The notes under the pieces were generated by a model. The model worked only from the letters and a program-made list of their open reading frames with translations. It ran no database searches and was not told the origin of the DNA. The position numbers and the translations under genes are program-made. Below are positions 53,737 through 62,952 of a stretch of 64,000 nt of DNA, piece after piece. The stretch comes from Halorutilus salinus (GTDB lineage Archaea > Halobacteriota > Halobacteria > Halobacteriales > Halorutilaceae), in assembly GCF_026242195.1 (NCBI RefSeq), contig NZ_RKLV01000002.1, positions 124,001 through 188,000 of the forward strand, read 5' to 3'. Within the stretch, counting starts at the first letter, position 1; each line of letters opens with the position of its first letter.

Positions 53737-54018
53737 ATGCTGAACGAGGTTTTCGTCCTGACTGAGGTTGTCATACTGTCCGTAGCCCTGCCGCTGTCGC
53801 TCGTAGCCGCGCTTGGCTTCCATGGCTCGCCTTTCGCCGGCGTAACGACGCCTATACCCGTCGTCTTGGCGTCGTACATAGTTGCCGACGGTAGCCGTCT
53901 CGTCTTCGAGAGCCCGCCCCGGAGCCTGTACGCCCTCTTTACGACCGTCGCGGTTCTCGCCGCGGTCTACTCGGCTGTAAACGCGGTGCTCCTCCTGACG
54001 GAGAGGAGGGCTGTCTGA
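53737..54018 (+). CDS. small three-TM membrane protein, DUF7521-like
   Basis: A 93-residue protein with three hydrophobic helices (VILSVALPLSLVAALGF; TPIPVVLASYIVADGSRL; LYALFTTVAVLAAVYSAVNAVL). It resembles the small haloarchaeal DUF7521 proteins often found beside DUF7504 proteins, but I have no motif that proves it. Its stop overlaps the next gene's ATG by 1 nt. Confidence 0.55.
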   Translation: MLNEVFVLTEVVILSVALPLSLVAALGFHGSPFAGVTTPIPVVLASYIVADGSRLVFESPPRSLYALFTTVAVLAAVYSAVNAVLLLTERRAV

Positions 54019-54359
54019 TGGAGTCCCCCTACCAGCTCGTCTTCCTTGCGCAGGCTTTTGTTCTCGCACTCACCGCGGTTCTCGTGGTCTACCCCCTCGC
54101 GGCTTACGCGCGTAACGTCGCCTACACAGAGGCTTTCGTCCTACTCGCTCTCGCCTTCTTCACCGTCACCGTCGTAGGCGTCGTTGACTTCGTTCTCGGC
54201 TACCGCACTCTGGCTAACGCTCTCAGACCCGTCGGCGCTCTGTTCGCACTCGCGGGCGTCTACCTCTTCGCGCGTGACTTCGTACGCGCAAACGACAGCT
54301 TGGAGACGTACGGCGACTTCGGCGACTACGTTGAGTTCGGGGGCGAAGAAGGTGACTGA
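54018..54359 (+). CDS. small three-TM membrane protein, second in operon
   Basis: A 113-residue protein with three hydrophobic helices (LVFLAQAFVLALTAVLVVYPLAA; FVLLALAFFTVTVVGVVDFVLG; ALFALAGVYLFARDFV) and an acidic C-terminal tail (GDFGDYVEFGGEEGD). It resembles its neighbour in layout, so both may belong to the same family and work as a pair. The next gene's GTG start lies 8 nt inside its end. Confidence 0.55.
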   Translation: MESPYQLVFLAQAFVLALTAVLVVYPLAAYARNVAYTEAFVLLALAFFTVTVVGVVDFVLGYRTLANALRPVGALFALAGVYLFARDFVRANDSLETYGDFGDYVEFGGEEGD

Positions 54360-54882
54360 TGCCGCCGACGAGGATACCGTCTCGTTACGCGAGGGCGAAC
54401 AGTCCGTCTGCCCTATCGATGCGATGGACGATCCGTTACGCCAGCTTCCGCCTGAGACGTTTGAACGTATGCTCGTCGTCTCCACGCGCGGCGACCCTGA
54501 ACGCGTCGAACGCGCCGTACGTGACGCGGGTGCGGATCCGACGAACGTCGTCGTCGTACCCGTGTCAGGAAGCGCCATACGTTACGACGGACCGCTTACC
54601 GTCGGCAAGAGGGTAGCACCGAGCGACATGACGGGTGTCGGCGTCAGGTTCACCGAGGCTCTGAGAGGCTTCGACGAACCCGCGTGGGTCGTCGTCGACA
54701 ACTTCAACGTCTTCCTCATGTACACCGATCAGAAACGCGTCTACCGTTTCATGGACAGCCTGACCGGAAAGGCGCGCGAGTCGGGCGCACGCGGTCTGTA
54801 CTGCACCGTGCGTGACGCACTCACCGACACGACGTACCAGACGTTCCGTAACCTGTTCGACTCCGAGACAGACCTACGGTGA
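54352..54882 (+). CDS. DUF7504-like RecA-superfamily signalling protein
   Basis: A 176-residue protein starting with GTG. LVVSTRGDPERVERAVRDAG and AWVVVDNFNVFLMYTDQKRVYRFMDSLTGKA recall haloarchaeal DUF7504 proteins, which look like degenerate KaiC/RecA ATPases; no intact Walker A is seen. Such proteins accompany taxis- or sensor-linked membrane genes. It is the third gene in an operon whose stops and starts all overlap (54018-54882), ending with LysE. Confidence 0.65.
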   Translation: MTDAADEDTVSLREGEQSVCPIDAMDDPLRQLPPETFERMLVVSTRGDPERVERAVRDAGADPTNVVVVPVSGSAIRYDGPLTVGKRVAPSDMTGVGVRFTEALRGFDEPAWVVVDNFNVFLMYTDQKRVYRFMDSLTGKARESGARGLYCTVRDALTDTTYQTFRNLFDSETDLR

Positions 54883-55502
54883 TGTCGGCGACAGCCAGCC
54901 TCGTTTCGTTGGTCGTGGGAGGCGCGCTCGCCTTCTCGCTCGTCGCGCCTCCGGGACCTATGAACGCGCTTATCGCCGACGAGACGGCGGCGCGCGGCTG
55001 GTTCGCGGGCTTCCGTTCGGGTCTCGGCGCTTTCGCCTCCGACACCGTCTTCTGCGCCCTCGCCCTCAGCGGTGCTGTCACGGTCGCGGGGTCACCGACC
55101 GTCCGTTCCGTCGCCGCCATGGTCGGCGGCGTCTTCATGTTCTATCTCGCGTACGACGCGCTCCGCGACGCGCGCGCACGGACACCTACCGAGTCGCGCG
55201 GATTCACAAAGGCGCTCGTACTTGGTCTCACAAACCCGTACCAGATAGGCTGGTGGCTGACCGCGGGCGTCGCGCTCGTACAGCCGTCGCCCGTCGAAGT
55301 CGCGGGAGAAACCGTCGTCGTGGGCGGCGTAACTGTTCTCGTCGGATTCTTCGCCGGTATACTCGTCTGGATAACCGCGTTCCCTGCACTACTCGTACGC
55401 GCGGGTGACCGTCTCGAAGGCTTTGAGAAAGGCGTAAGCTACGTCAGCGCCGCCGTCCTGTCCGTCTTCGGCGTCGCCTTCGTCTACTACGCCGTCCTAT
55501 AA
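54882..55502 (+). CDS. LysE/RhtB-family amino-acid exporter
   Basis: A 206-residue membrane protein with about six helices; the first (SLVVGGALAFSLVAPPGPMNALI) has the PPGP motif of the LysE/RhtB family. Later helices FASDTVFCALALSGAV and FTKALVLGLTNPYQIGWWLT also fit. It exports amino acids or related small molecules; the substrate is unknown. The ATG at 54882 overlaps the DUF7504 stop (TGATG). It converges with the thioredoxin gene, overlapping by 6 nt. Confidence 0.87.
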   Translation: MSATASLVSLVVGGALAFSLVAPPGPMNALIADETAARGWFAGFRSGLGAFASDTVFCALALSGAVTVAGSPTVRSVAAMVGGVFMFYLAYDALRDARARTPTESRGFTKALVLGLTNPYQIGWWLTAGVALVQPSPVEVAGETVVVGGVTVLVGFFAGILVWITAFPALLVRAGDRLEGFEKGVSYVSAAVLSVFGVAFVYYAVL

Positions 55503-55748
55503 CGCGCCCTCTATCTCGTTCGCCTGCGTCAGACCGATGAACTTCTCAACGATCTCGCCGTCCTTCTCCACGACTATGGTCGGCACGCTCCTTACACCGT
55601 ACTCCTGTGCCACGTCGGGGCTTTCGTCAACGTCGACCTTCTCGAACTCTATATCCGGATACTCCTCCTCCAGATCGTCTATTATCGGATCCTGCTTCTT
55701 GCACGGACCGCACCAGTCGGCGTGGAAGTCTTTGACCGTGGTTCCCAT
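55497..55748 (-). CDS. small thioredoxin
   Basis: An 83-residue thioredoxin-fold protein with the redox motif WCGPC at the N-terminal helix (FHADWCGPCKKQDPI) and cis-Pro in VRSVPTIVVEKDG. It is shorter than classical thioredoxin, like archaeal small redoxins. It reduces protein disulfides in the cytosol. It lies downstream of hemL on the same strand with a short gap. Confidence 0.92.
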   Translation of the reverse strand: MGTTVKDFHADWCGPCKKQDPIIDDLEEEYPDIEFEKVDVDESPDVAQEYGVRSVPTIVVEKDGEIVEKFIGLTQANEIEGAL

Positions 55749-55812
55749 ACCAAACAGTAGTTGGCTGTCACAAATAAAGTTTCTTCCGTCTCACCCGGCG
55801 CGGACACACGCA

Positions 55813-57159
55813 CTAAACCGACGAAACGACGCGCTCGTACGCCGCGACCGTCTCGTCTATATCCTCGTCGTCGTGTGCGTAACAGACGAACTGCGACTCG
55901 AACCCATTGGGCGTGAGGAAGACGCCCTCGTCGAGCATCCCGTTCCAGTACAGGCGTTTCCATCTCTCCGTCTCGGCGTCGTCGATGTCGCCCGCGTCCT
56001 TCGGGCATGTCCCGTAACGCGGACAGTCGGCGCGTTGCTCGCACCCTGACACGCACGCGCCTTCGAGGCTCTCCGGCGTCTCGCGCGTGAAGACGGTCTT
56101 GAACACGCTGTCCACGCCGACGACGGTGTACTCGGGCGCGTAGTCTTCGAGTACGTCGGTCATACCCGCGCGGAGTTCGTCGGCGAGAGAGTTCACATGA
56201 GAGTACACGTCCTCGTCCTTCGCGTACCGTAACGTCTCCAGACCCGCTGACATAGTAACGGGATGTCCGGAGAACGTCCCCGCCTGAAAGACATCGCCCG
56301 ACGGCGTGAAGCTCTCGACGAGTTCGGCGGAGCCTCCGATAGCCCCGACGGGGAAGCCGCCGCCGACTATCTTACCGAACGTCGTCAGGTCGGGTTCGAC
56401 GCCGACGACGCTCTGCGCGCATCCGAGTCCGCCGACACGGAACCCCGTAATAACCTCGTCGAAGACGAGCAAAGCGCCGTGTTCGTCGCAGAGCGACCGT
56501 AGTGTCTCGTGGTACCCCTCGACGGGATGGACGACGCCGTTGTTCCCCAGAACAGGCTCGACGAGGACGCACGCTATCTCGTCGCCGTGTTCCTCGAAGA
56601 CGCGTTCGACCGTCCCCTCGTCGTTGAACGGTACGGGGAGCGTCTCACGCGCGAACGACGAAGGTACGCCTTTGGTCGACGGTTCGGGCGATTCGGCGTC
56701 GCCTTCGACGAGAGTCGACTCCTGCGCACCGTGGTAGCCGCCCTGCATAACCACGACCTTGTCGCGTCCCGTCACGCCGCGCGCGAGACGGACAGCCGAG
56801 ACGGTCGCCTCCGTGCCCGAGTTGACAAACCTAAGCGTCTCTACGCTCCCGACGTGTTCGGCGACGAACTCCGCAAGCTCGACCTCAACCTCCGTCGGGG
56901 CACCGTACATAGGTCCGCGCGCGACCTCCGACTGAACCGCGCCCGCGACGCGTTCGGGTAGGTCGTGTCCGAGAAGGAGCGGACCGTACCCCATGACGTA
57001 GTCCGTATAACGGTTACCGTCAACGTCGACGATCTCGCCGCCGTCACCCTTCTCGACAAAGAAAGGGTACGGCGAAGGCTCGGCGCGTACCGAGGAGTTG
57101 ACGCCGCCCGCGAGCACCGACAGAGCGCGCCCGTACAGTCTACGTGAGTCCTTGCCCAT
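55813..57159 (-). CDS. hemL: glutamate-1-semialdehyde 2,1-aminomutase
   Basis: A 448-residue fold-type I PLP enzyme. [56 protein letters not shown] (Asp) and [18 protein letters not shown] (PLP lysine) are diagnostic. It makes 5-aminolevulinate for haem and cobalamin. A Cys-rich insertion near the C-terminus ([17 protein letters not shown]) is unusual and could bind metal or form disulfides; comparison with other haloarchaeal HemL would show whether it is specific to this lineage. Confidence 0.93.
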   Translation of the reverse strand: MGKDSRRLYGRALSVLAGGVNSSVRAEPSPYPFFVEKGDGGEIVDVDGNRYTDYVMGYGPLLLGHDLPERVAGAVQSEVARGPMYGAPTEVEVELAEFVAEHVGSVETLRFVNSGTEATVSAVRLARGVTGRDKVVVMQGGYHGAQESTLVEGDAESPEPSTKGVPSSFARETLPVPFNDEGTVERVFEEHGDEIACVLVEPVLGNNGVVHPVEGYHETLRSLCDEHGALLVFDEVITGFRVGGLGCAQSVVGVEPDLTTFGKIVGGGFPVGAIGGSAELVESFTPSGDVFQAGTFSGHPVTMSAGLETLRYAKDEDVYSHVNSLADELRAGMTDVLEDYAPEYTVVGVDSVFKTVFTRETPESLEGACVSGCEQRADCPRYGTCPKDAGDIDDAETERWKRLYWNGMLDEGVFLTPNGFESQFVCYAHDDEDIDETVAAYERVVSSV

Positions 57160-57331
57160 ACGCGTCCTCGGTGTCCCAAGCTAAACCGGTTTTCGGTCGT
57201 ATCCTCGCGGTCAACGACGTACCGTGTCGAAGTCCAAAAGACGGCTGTAAGGAGAGGAGATAGAAAATTAATAACTTCACACCTCCGACTGCGGCTTGTT
57301 TGCCAAAACAACTCCCGTCGTTATCAAGAGA

Positions 57332-57340
57332 CTTAATAAA
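57332..57340 (+). promoter_or_regulatory. TATA box of the P-type ATPase operon
   Basis: CTTAATAAA lies 23-31 nt before the ATG at 57363. Confidence 0.6.
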
Positions 57341-57362
57341 CCGTCGCGCCTACTATACGGTA

Positions 57363-59612
57363 ATGGAAAACGGCGAAAACGCGAAAGAAGCCGTCTCGGT
57401 TCAAGTCCCTGATATGGACTGCCCGTCGTGCGTCGAGAAGGTCACCGGCTCACTCGACAACGTCGACGGCGTCGTGTCCTGCGAAGCCAGTCCGACGAGA
57501 GGTGTTGTCGAGGTCGTACACGGCGGAGACGTTACGATGGAGGAGATAACCCAAGCCGTGGAGAGCGTCGGCTACACCGTCGGTACGGACGAAAGCGTCG
57601 AGGACGAAACAGGTATACTGCGGGGTAGGGGAGGCGTCCGTATACTCCTCAGCGGTGTCTTCTTAGCCTCAGGTATAGCCACCAAGCTTCTACTGTCCGG
57701 ATCGCCTGTCGCGTACGGGTTTACCGTCTCAGACCTCCTGTTCCTCTCGGCTGTCGCCCTCGGTGGAAAGGGGATACTCCGCGGGGGGTACTACTCGGCA
57801 AAGAGCCTCAGCCTCGACATGGATTTCCTGATGGCATCGGCTATACTCAGCGCCGTGACGGCGAGCCTTATAACAGGAGAGAGCCTGTACTTCGAAGCGG
57901 CTACGCTCGCCGTTCTGTTCAGCGTCGCCGAACTCCTTGAGGAGTACTCTGTAGACAGGACGCGTGACTCTCTCCGTGAACTCATGGAGCTATCGCCTGA
58001 CGAGGCGACGGTGCGTAGGGACGGAGGGAAGGAAACCGTCCCTGCGGATGAGGTCGAAAAGGGCGATATCGTCGTTGTCGAACCCGGAGAGAAGATACCC
58101 AGGGACGGCGTTGTTGTCGAGGGCGAAAGCACCGTCAACCAGTCGCCTATAACGGGTGAGTCCGTACCCGTCGAGAAGGAGGAGGGCGACGATGTGTACG
58201 CGGGTACACTGAACGAAGCGGGCTACTTCGAACTCGAGGTGACGGGTGAGTCGGGCGACGACACGCTGTCGCGTATAGTTGAGATGGTCGAGGAAGCCGA
58301 GTCGAAGAAGACTGATAGGGAGAACTTCGTCGAGAGGTTTTCGAGCTACTACACGCCTATCATGGTAGGTATAGCTATACTCGTAGCCTCCGTACCGCCT
58401 CTCCTCCTCTCTCGACCATGGGTACCTTGGTTCGTGAACGGTATCACGATGCTCGTACTCGCATGCCCGTGCGCCTTCGTCGTATCGACACCCGTCTCTG
58501 TCGTGTCGGGGATTACGAGCGCGGCTAAGAACGGTGTCCTCATCAAAGGCGGAAACTATCTGGAGGCGATGGGTGAGATAGACGCCGTTGCGATGGACAA
58601 GACGGGGACTCTCACAAAGGGCGAGCTAAGGGTCACGGACGTCGTTCCTCTGAACGGAAAGACTGAGGAGGACGTCCTACGGTGTGCACGCGGTATCGAG
58701 TCACGTAGCGAGCACCCTATCGGCGAGGCTATAGTTGAGACGGCGGAGGAGAAAGGTATAGAAGGCGGTAAGGTGTCGGGCTTCGAGAGCGTGACGGGAA
58801 AAGGCGTGACCGCCACCGTCGGGGGTGTGAAGCACCACGCGGGGAAGCCCGGCTTCCTGACCGAGAAGGGCTTCGACCTCGGACACGTCCACGCGGCTAC
58901 AGACGGTGACGGCGAACTCAGCGACAGAACCAGAAGCCTGTGTGAGAGGAAGGACTGTCTCAGCCTCGTTGAGGACGTAGTCCCTGAGCTTCAGTCGGAG
59001 GGTAAGACGGTCATCGTAGTCAGCGACGACGAGGAGATAGAAGGCGTAATCGCAGTCGCCGACGTGGTCAGGGACGGCGCGGCGTGGACTGTCGGGAGGC
59101 TCCGTGAACTCGGCGTGGAACGCGTCGTGATGCTCACAGGTGACAACGAAGGAACGGCGCGTGCGATAGCCGACGAGGTCGGCACAGACGACTACAGGGC
59201 GGAGCTACTCCCCGACGAGAAGGTCGATGCGATAGAAGAGCTACAGGACGAGGTCGGCACGGTTGCGATGGTCGGCGACGGTGTCAACGATGCGCCCTCG
59301 CTCGCAACCGCCGATGTCGGCGTTGCGATGGGCGCGGCGGGCACCGACACGGCGATAGAGACAGCCGACATCGCTCTGATGAGCGACAGCATCAGACGTC
59401 TCCCGTACCTGTACGGTCTTTCGCGGAAAGCCAACTCCGTGATACGTCAGAACATAGTTTCCAGCCTCGGCGCTAAGCTCGTCCTCGCCGCGGGCGTGCC
59501 TCTGGGCTTCGTCGGCGTCGCTGTCGCCGTCATAGCGGGTGACGTAGGTATGACAGTAGCCGTAACCAGCAACGCTATGAGGCTGTCGCGTACACGTCCC
59601 GACGAAGAATGA
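57363..59612 (+). CDS. heavy-metal P1B-type ATPase (CPC motif; Zn/Cd/Pb-type likely)
   Basis: A 749-residue P1B ATPase. An N-terminal HMA domain carries CxxC (Cys20, Cys23 in MDCPSC); eight membrane helices follow, with the CPC motif (368-370), DKTGTLTKGE (Asp412), SEHPIGEA and GDGVNDAPSLATADVGVAMG. The segment after CPC (STPVSVVSGITSAAKNGVLIKGG) and the last helix (DVGMTVAVTSNAMRL) resemble ZntA/CadA-type exporters for Zn2+, Cd2+ or Pb2+, though copper cannot be excluded. A second, divergent P-type ATPase follows 7 nt later. Confidence 0.88.
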   Translation: MENGENAKEAVSVQVPDMDCPSCVEKVTGSLDNVDGVVSCEASPTRGVVEVVHGGDVTMEEITQAVESVGYTVGTDESVEDETGILRGRGGVRILLSGVFLASGIATKLLLSGSPVAYGFTVSDLLFLSAVALGGKGILRGGYYSAKSLSLDMDFLMASAILSAVTASLITGESLYFEAATLAVLFSVAELLEEYSVDRTRDSLRELMELSPDEATVRRDGGKETVPADEVEKGDIVVVEPGEKIPRDGVVVEGESTVNQSPITGESVPVEKEEGDDVYAGTLNEAGYFELEVTGESGDDTLSRIVEMVEEAESKKTDRENFVERFSSYYTPIMVGIAILVASVPPLLLSRPWVPWFVNGITMLVLACPCAFVVSTPVSVVSGITSAAKNGVLIKGGNYLEAMGEIDAVAMDKTGTLTKGELRVTDVVPLNGKTEEDVLRCARGIESRSEHPIGEAIVETAEEKGIEGGKVSGFESVTGKGVTATVGGVKHHAGKPGFLTEKGFDLGHVHAATDGDGELSDRTRSLCERKDCLSLVEDVVPELQSEGKTVIVVSDDEEIEGVIAVADVVRDGAAWTVGRLRELGVERVVMLTGDNEGTARAIADEVGTDDYRAELLPDEKVDAIEELQDEVGTVAMVGDGVNDAPSLATADVGVAMGAAGTDTAIETADIALMSDSIRRLPYLYGLSRKANSVIRQNIVSSLGAKLVLAAGVPLGFVGVAVAVIAGDVGMTVAVTSNAMRLSRTRPDEE

Positions 59613-59619
59613 CGCGAGT

Positions 59620-61983
59620 ATGAGTTCACCCGAATCCTGTAACCTTTGTGGCGAACCCACGGATGAACCTTACTGCTCGCCGGGGTGTCGTGACGTGGAC
59701 GAGAAGCTTGACGAGAGCCGGGGAGACGGAAACGACGACGTTGAAGACACCTCAGGAGACGGCTTGGAGCAGACCTTTCTACGTGTCGACGGTATGCATT
59801 CGTCTATCTCCGAGGATCTCTTGGAGAAGGTCGGCGAAGGCATAGACGGCGTAGAGGACGTATCGGCGAGCTACGTTACGGGCGGTGTGAAGCTCCGCCA
59901 CGACGGCTCCGTGTCCGGAGAGGAGGTAAAGGAGAGGCTCAGTACCGCGGGTCACACGGCGTACACGCGTGAGGAAGGGGGCGAAGACGACGATCGTAGA
60001 GACAGCGGAAGTACGGTTACGGGTGCGGAAAGCCGGCGCGACGAACCGATGATAGGCGTCAAGCACGCCGTGGGCATAATCTTCGGTGGCTTCCTCCTCA
60101 TACCGTACATGGCTCTCGTCTACCCCGGCTACGTACTCTCGTTCCTCAACGTCGAAACCGGCTACAGCCTATCCGCGGCGGACGGTGCCACGTTCCTCCG
60201 GCTGTACATGGTGCTAACCGGATTCGTGCTTTACTTCACAGGGCTTCCGGTTCTCAGGGGCGCGTACATGGGGATACTTACGAGGAAGCCCAACACCGAC
60301 ATGCTCGTCTCCCTGACCATCGTAACCGCCTACCTCTACGGTACCGTCGCGGCGTTCGCGGGCAGGGGCGACGTATACTACGACCTGACCATCGTCGTCT
60401 CCTCCGTCGTCGTTTCGTCCATCTTCTACGAGTCGTCGGTGAAGGAGAAGGCTGTCGAAGCCCTCGGTGAGATAACCTCCTCACGTATAGACGAGGCGCG
60501 TCTGTACACCGACGACGGAACCGAGGAGGTGAACGTAGACGAGGTCGCGCCCGACGACCGTATACTGGTGCGCGAGGGCGAACGCGTCCCCGTCGGTGGC
60601 TCGCTCGTATCCGGCTCCTGTACGGCGGACGAGTCGGTGGTCACCGGTGAGTCACTACCTGTTGACAAGAAGGAGGGCGACGAGATGGTAGCAGGCTCGA
60701 CGGTGACGAGCGGCGTCGCCGTCGTCCGTGTAGCCGAGGACGGTTCGACGGGCGTGAGGGGTATAACCCGTGGCGTCTGGGATATACAGGCGGCTGACCA
60801 CGGAGCAGAGAGACGCACCAACCGTATAGCGTCGTTCGTCCTCCCCGTCCTCGTCGTCGTCGGTGTCGCCGTGGGAGCCGTCTACCTCGCACGAGGCGCA
60901 AGCTCCGCAGGCGCTGTCTTAGCCGCACTGACCGTCTTCCTCACGGCTTCCCCTTGGGGTATGGGTCTCGTGGCACCCCTAACATCGGCTTCGAACATAA
61001 CCGAGGCTACCGAGAACGGTATAGTGGTCTTCGACGAAACCCATTTTGAGAGGCTCAGAGGTATAGACACCGTGGTCTTCGACAAGACGGGGACGCTCAC
61101 AACGGGCGAGATGGAGGTCGTCGGTACGGAAGGCTCCGACGAACTCCTGCGTAAAGCAGGCTCTCTGGAGGGCTTCGCCTCCCACCCTGCGGCGGAGGCT
61201 GTACACGACGCTTTCGGTACGGACACGTACGAGGTCGAAGAGGTGGAGACGTTCGCAACGGGTGTATCGGGAAAGGTCGGTACACAGAGGCTCCTCGTCG
61301 GAAACCGCGCGCTCTTCGACGACGAGGGATGGGACGTATCCGAACAGTTCCGGGAACGTGCAGAGGAGGAGAAGGACGCGGGCAGGCTACCCGTGATGAT
61401 CGGAGCCGACGGCGAAGCACAAGCCCTGATTACGCTGTCCGACGAGCACCGTGAGAGCTGGCGAGAGACGGTTTCGGGGCTGACCGCCAAGGGTATCGAA
61501 GTCGTAATACTAACCGGCGACGGCGAGGAGGCGACGCGCACCTTCGCCGAGTACGAAGACGTCGACACCTCTTTCTCGGAGGTTCCGCCCAAAGGGAAGA
61601 TGGAGGCTGTCCGTAGACTGTCCGACGACGGCACCGTAGCCATGGTCGGTGACGGAACCAACGACGCGCTACCCCTCGCGGAAGCCGACTTCAGCATATC
61701 GATGGACGGAGGAACCGCTGTCGCCGCGGACGCCGCTGACTTTGCCGTCGTTGAGGGTGATATACGTCTGGTGGATAAGGCGTTTGAGATCTCGCAGACC
61801 TCCCGAAGGAAGTACAGACAGAACCTCTCCCTCTCCTTCCTGTACAATCTGATGGTAGTCCCGTCCGCGGTTCTGGGTATACTCAACCCTCTTCTGGTTA
61901 TATCCGCGGCGTCGGTTACAGCGGTTGGGATCTGGGTAAACTCATCGTGGCTTAGAAACGGTCTCGGCGGCGGTTCCGTATAG
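59620..61983 (+). CDS. divergent heavy-metal P-type ATPase with SPW in place of CPC
   Basis: A 787-residue P-type ATPase. The N-terminus has a Cys4 metal site (Cys7, Cys10, Cys19, Cys23; CNLC..CSPGC) like the domain of FixI/CcoI copper pumps, then an HMA-like fold whose CxxC has become SSIS (GMHSSISEDLL). The ion-binding motif in the sixth helix reads SPW (444-446) instead of CPC. Catalytic parts are intact: DKTGTLTTGE (Asp488), ASHPAAEA, GDGTNDALPLAEAD. It is thus a working ATPase motor with altered metal ligands; the transported ion is uncertain. FixI-type pumps supply copper to haem-copper oxidases. Co-transcribed with the preceding ATPase. Confidence 0.85.
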   Translation: MSSPESCNLCGEPTDEPYCSPGCRDVDEKLDESRGDGNDDVEDTSGDGLEQTFLRVDGMHSSISEDLLEKVGEGIDGVEDVSASYVTGGVKLRHDGSVSGEEVKERLSTAGHTAYTREEGGEDDDRRDSGSTVTGAESRRDEPMIGVKHAVGIIFGGFLLIPYMALVYPGYVLSFLNVETGYSLSAADGATFLRLYMVLTGFVLYFTGLPVLRGAYMGILTRKPNTDMLVSLTIVTAYLYGTVAAFAGRGDVYYDLTIVVSSVVVSSIFYESSVKEKAVEALGEITSSRIDEARLYTDDGTEEVNVDEVAPDDRILVREGERVPVGGSLVSGSCTADESVVTGESLPVDKKEGDEMVAGSTVTSGVAVVRVAEDGSTGVRGITRGVWDIQAADHGAERRTNRIASFVLPVLVVVGVAVGAVYLARGASSAGAVLAALTVFLTASPWGMGLVAPLTSASNITEATENGIVVFDETHFERLRGIDTVVFDKTGTLTTGEMEVVGTEGSDELLRKAGSLEGFASHPAAEAVHDAFGTDTYEVEEVETFATGVSGKVGTQRLLVGNRALFDDEGWDVSEQFRERAEEEKDAGRLPVMIGADGEAQALITLSDEHRESWRETVSGLTAKGIEVVILTGDGEEATRTFAEYEDVDTSFSEVPPKGKMEAVRRLSDDGTVAMVGDGTNDALPLAEADFSISMDGGTAVAADAADFAVVEGDIRLVDKAFEISQTSRRKYRQNLSLSFLYNLMVVPSAVLGILNPLLVISAASVTAVGIWVNSSWLRNGLGGGSV

Positions 61984-62003
61984 CCCCATACGGTTTGTGA
62001 GAC

Positions 62004-62333
62004 CTACGGCGACCGTACGACCTCAACGTCTACCTCGTCGCCGTCCACGCCTATACGTACGAACTGCGTCCTGACGTGCTCCTTAGCCGTCCCGACAGCC
62101 TCTTCCTCCGTCCCGAATCCACGCGGGGAAGGCGACTCGAAGGCTATACGCACGGTCTCGTCTTCGAGGAAAAGCGCCGTACCGCCGCTCTCGACCTCGT
62201 AGAACGAGTCACACACCCAGACGTACGGTGCCGAAACATCGGGTGCGCCTGAGTAGCTCGGTGGTTCGTCGTCGGGTTCGAAGACCGTCCCCGTTAGGTC
62301 GGTTCCGCGCGCCGCACCACGTACGAGTATCAC
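62004..62333 (-). CDS. conserved haloarchaeal protein, DUF7113-like
   Basis: A 109-residue acidic beta-rich protein beginning with a GTG (VILVRGAARGTDLTG). The C-terminal half (RGFGTEEEAVGTAKEHVRTQFVRIGV) looks like a helix followed by a strand. No metal or catalytic motif is apparent. It matches, by memory of layout only, a small haloarchaeal family of unknown function. Convergent with the ATPase operon. Confidence 0.5.
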   Translation of the reverse strand: MILVRGAARGTDLTGTVFEPDDEPPSYSGAPDVSAPYVWVCDSFYEVESGGTALFLEDETVRIAFESPSPRGFGTEEEAVGTAKEHVRTQFVRIGVDGDEVDVEVVRSP

Positions 62334-62403
62334 ACCGGATAGACGGGGCGAGGGAACAAAACCGTGCCGACGCGTTTATTCGTCGGGAAGCCGTAGAACG
62401 GAC

Positions 62404-62811
62404 ATGGAACAGAACCGACCCGTCCTTCTGTTCGACGGTGTCTGCAACCTCTGTAACTCGTTCGTCAACTTCGTCATGGAACGCGACGACGACTTCGCCT
62501 TCGCGTCTATACAGTCCGACGAGGGCGCGCGTCTAATACGCGAAGCGGGTCTGTCGCCCGAAGACCTCGAAACCTTCGTCGTAATCGACGGCGACGATGT
62601 CTACACCAAGTCGCGTGCGGGTCTGGAGGTTCTACGCCGTCTCGGTCTCCCGTACTCGCTCGTCTATCCCGCCGTCATCGCCCCGCGGTTTCTCCGAGAC
62701 CCAGTCTACAACCTCATAGCGTCCAACCGGTACGACTGGTTCGGTAAACGCGACGAGTGCCGCGTCCCCGACGACGAAACCAAAGACAGGTTCCTTTCGT
62801 CGGAGTTCTGA
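62404..62811 (+). CDS. DCC-family thiol-disulfide oxidoreductase (DUF393)
   Basis: A 135-residue DUF393 protein. The family motif DGVCNLC near the N-terminus (LLFDGVCNLCNSFVNFV) supplies a redox CxxC; the central helix SRAGLEVLRRLGLPYSLVYPAV and the C-terminal YDWFGKRDECRVP complete the fold. Such proteins have a thioredoxin-like fold and unknown partners. It stands alone between the DUF7113-like gene (divergent) and rio2. Confidence 0.88.
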   Translation: MEQNRPVLLFDGVCNLCNSFVNFVMERDDDFAFASIQSDEGARLIREAGLSPEDLETFVVIDGDDVYTKSRAGLEVLRRLGLPYSLVYPAVIAPRFLRDPVYNLIASNRYDWFGKRDECRVPDDETKDRFLSSEF

Positions 62812-62952
62812 TCTAACCCGTCGCTGTACCTCGTTTTTTGCTTCCCTTCTGGACGGTGTCGACCCCCGTATTCTGTATAGCGAAATACGGTTTACGTGAC
62901 GCGTCGGTACCGTACCGAACACGGTTTAACACGCCGACACGTACCCCGAAAC

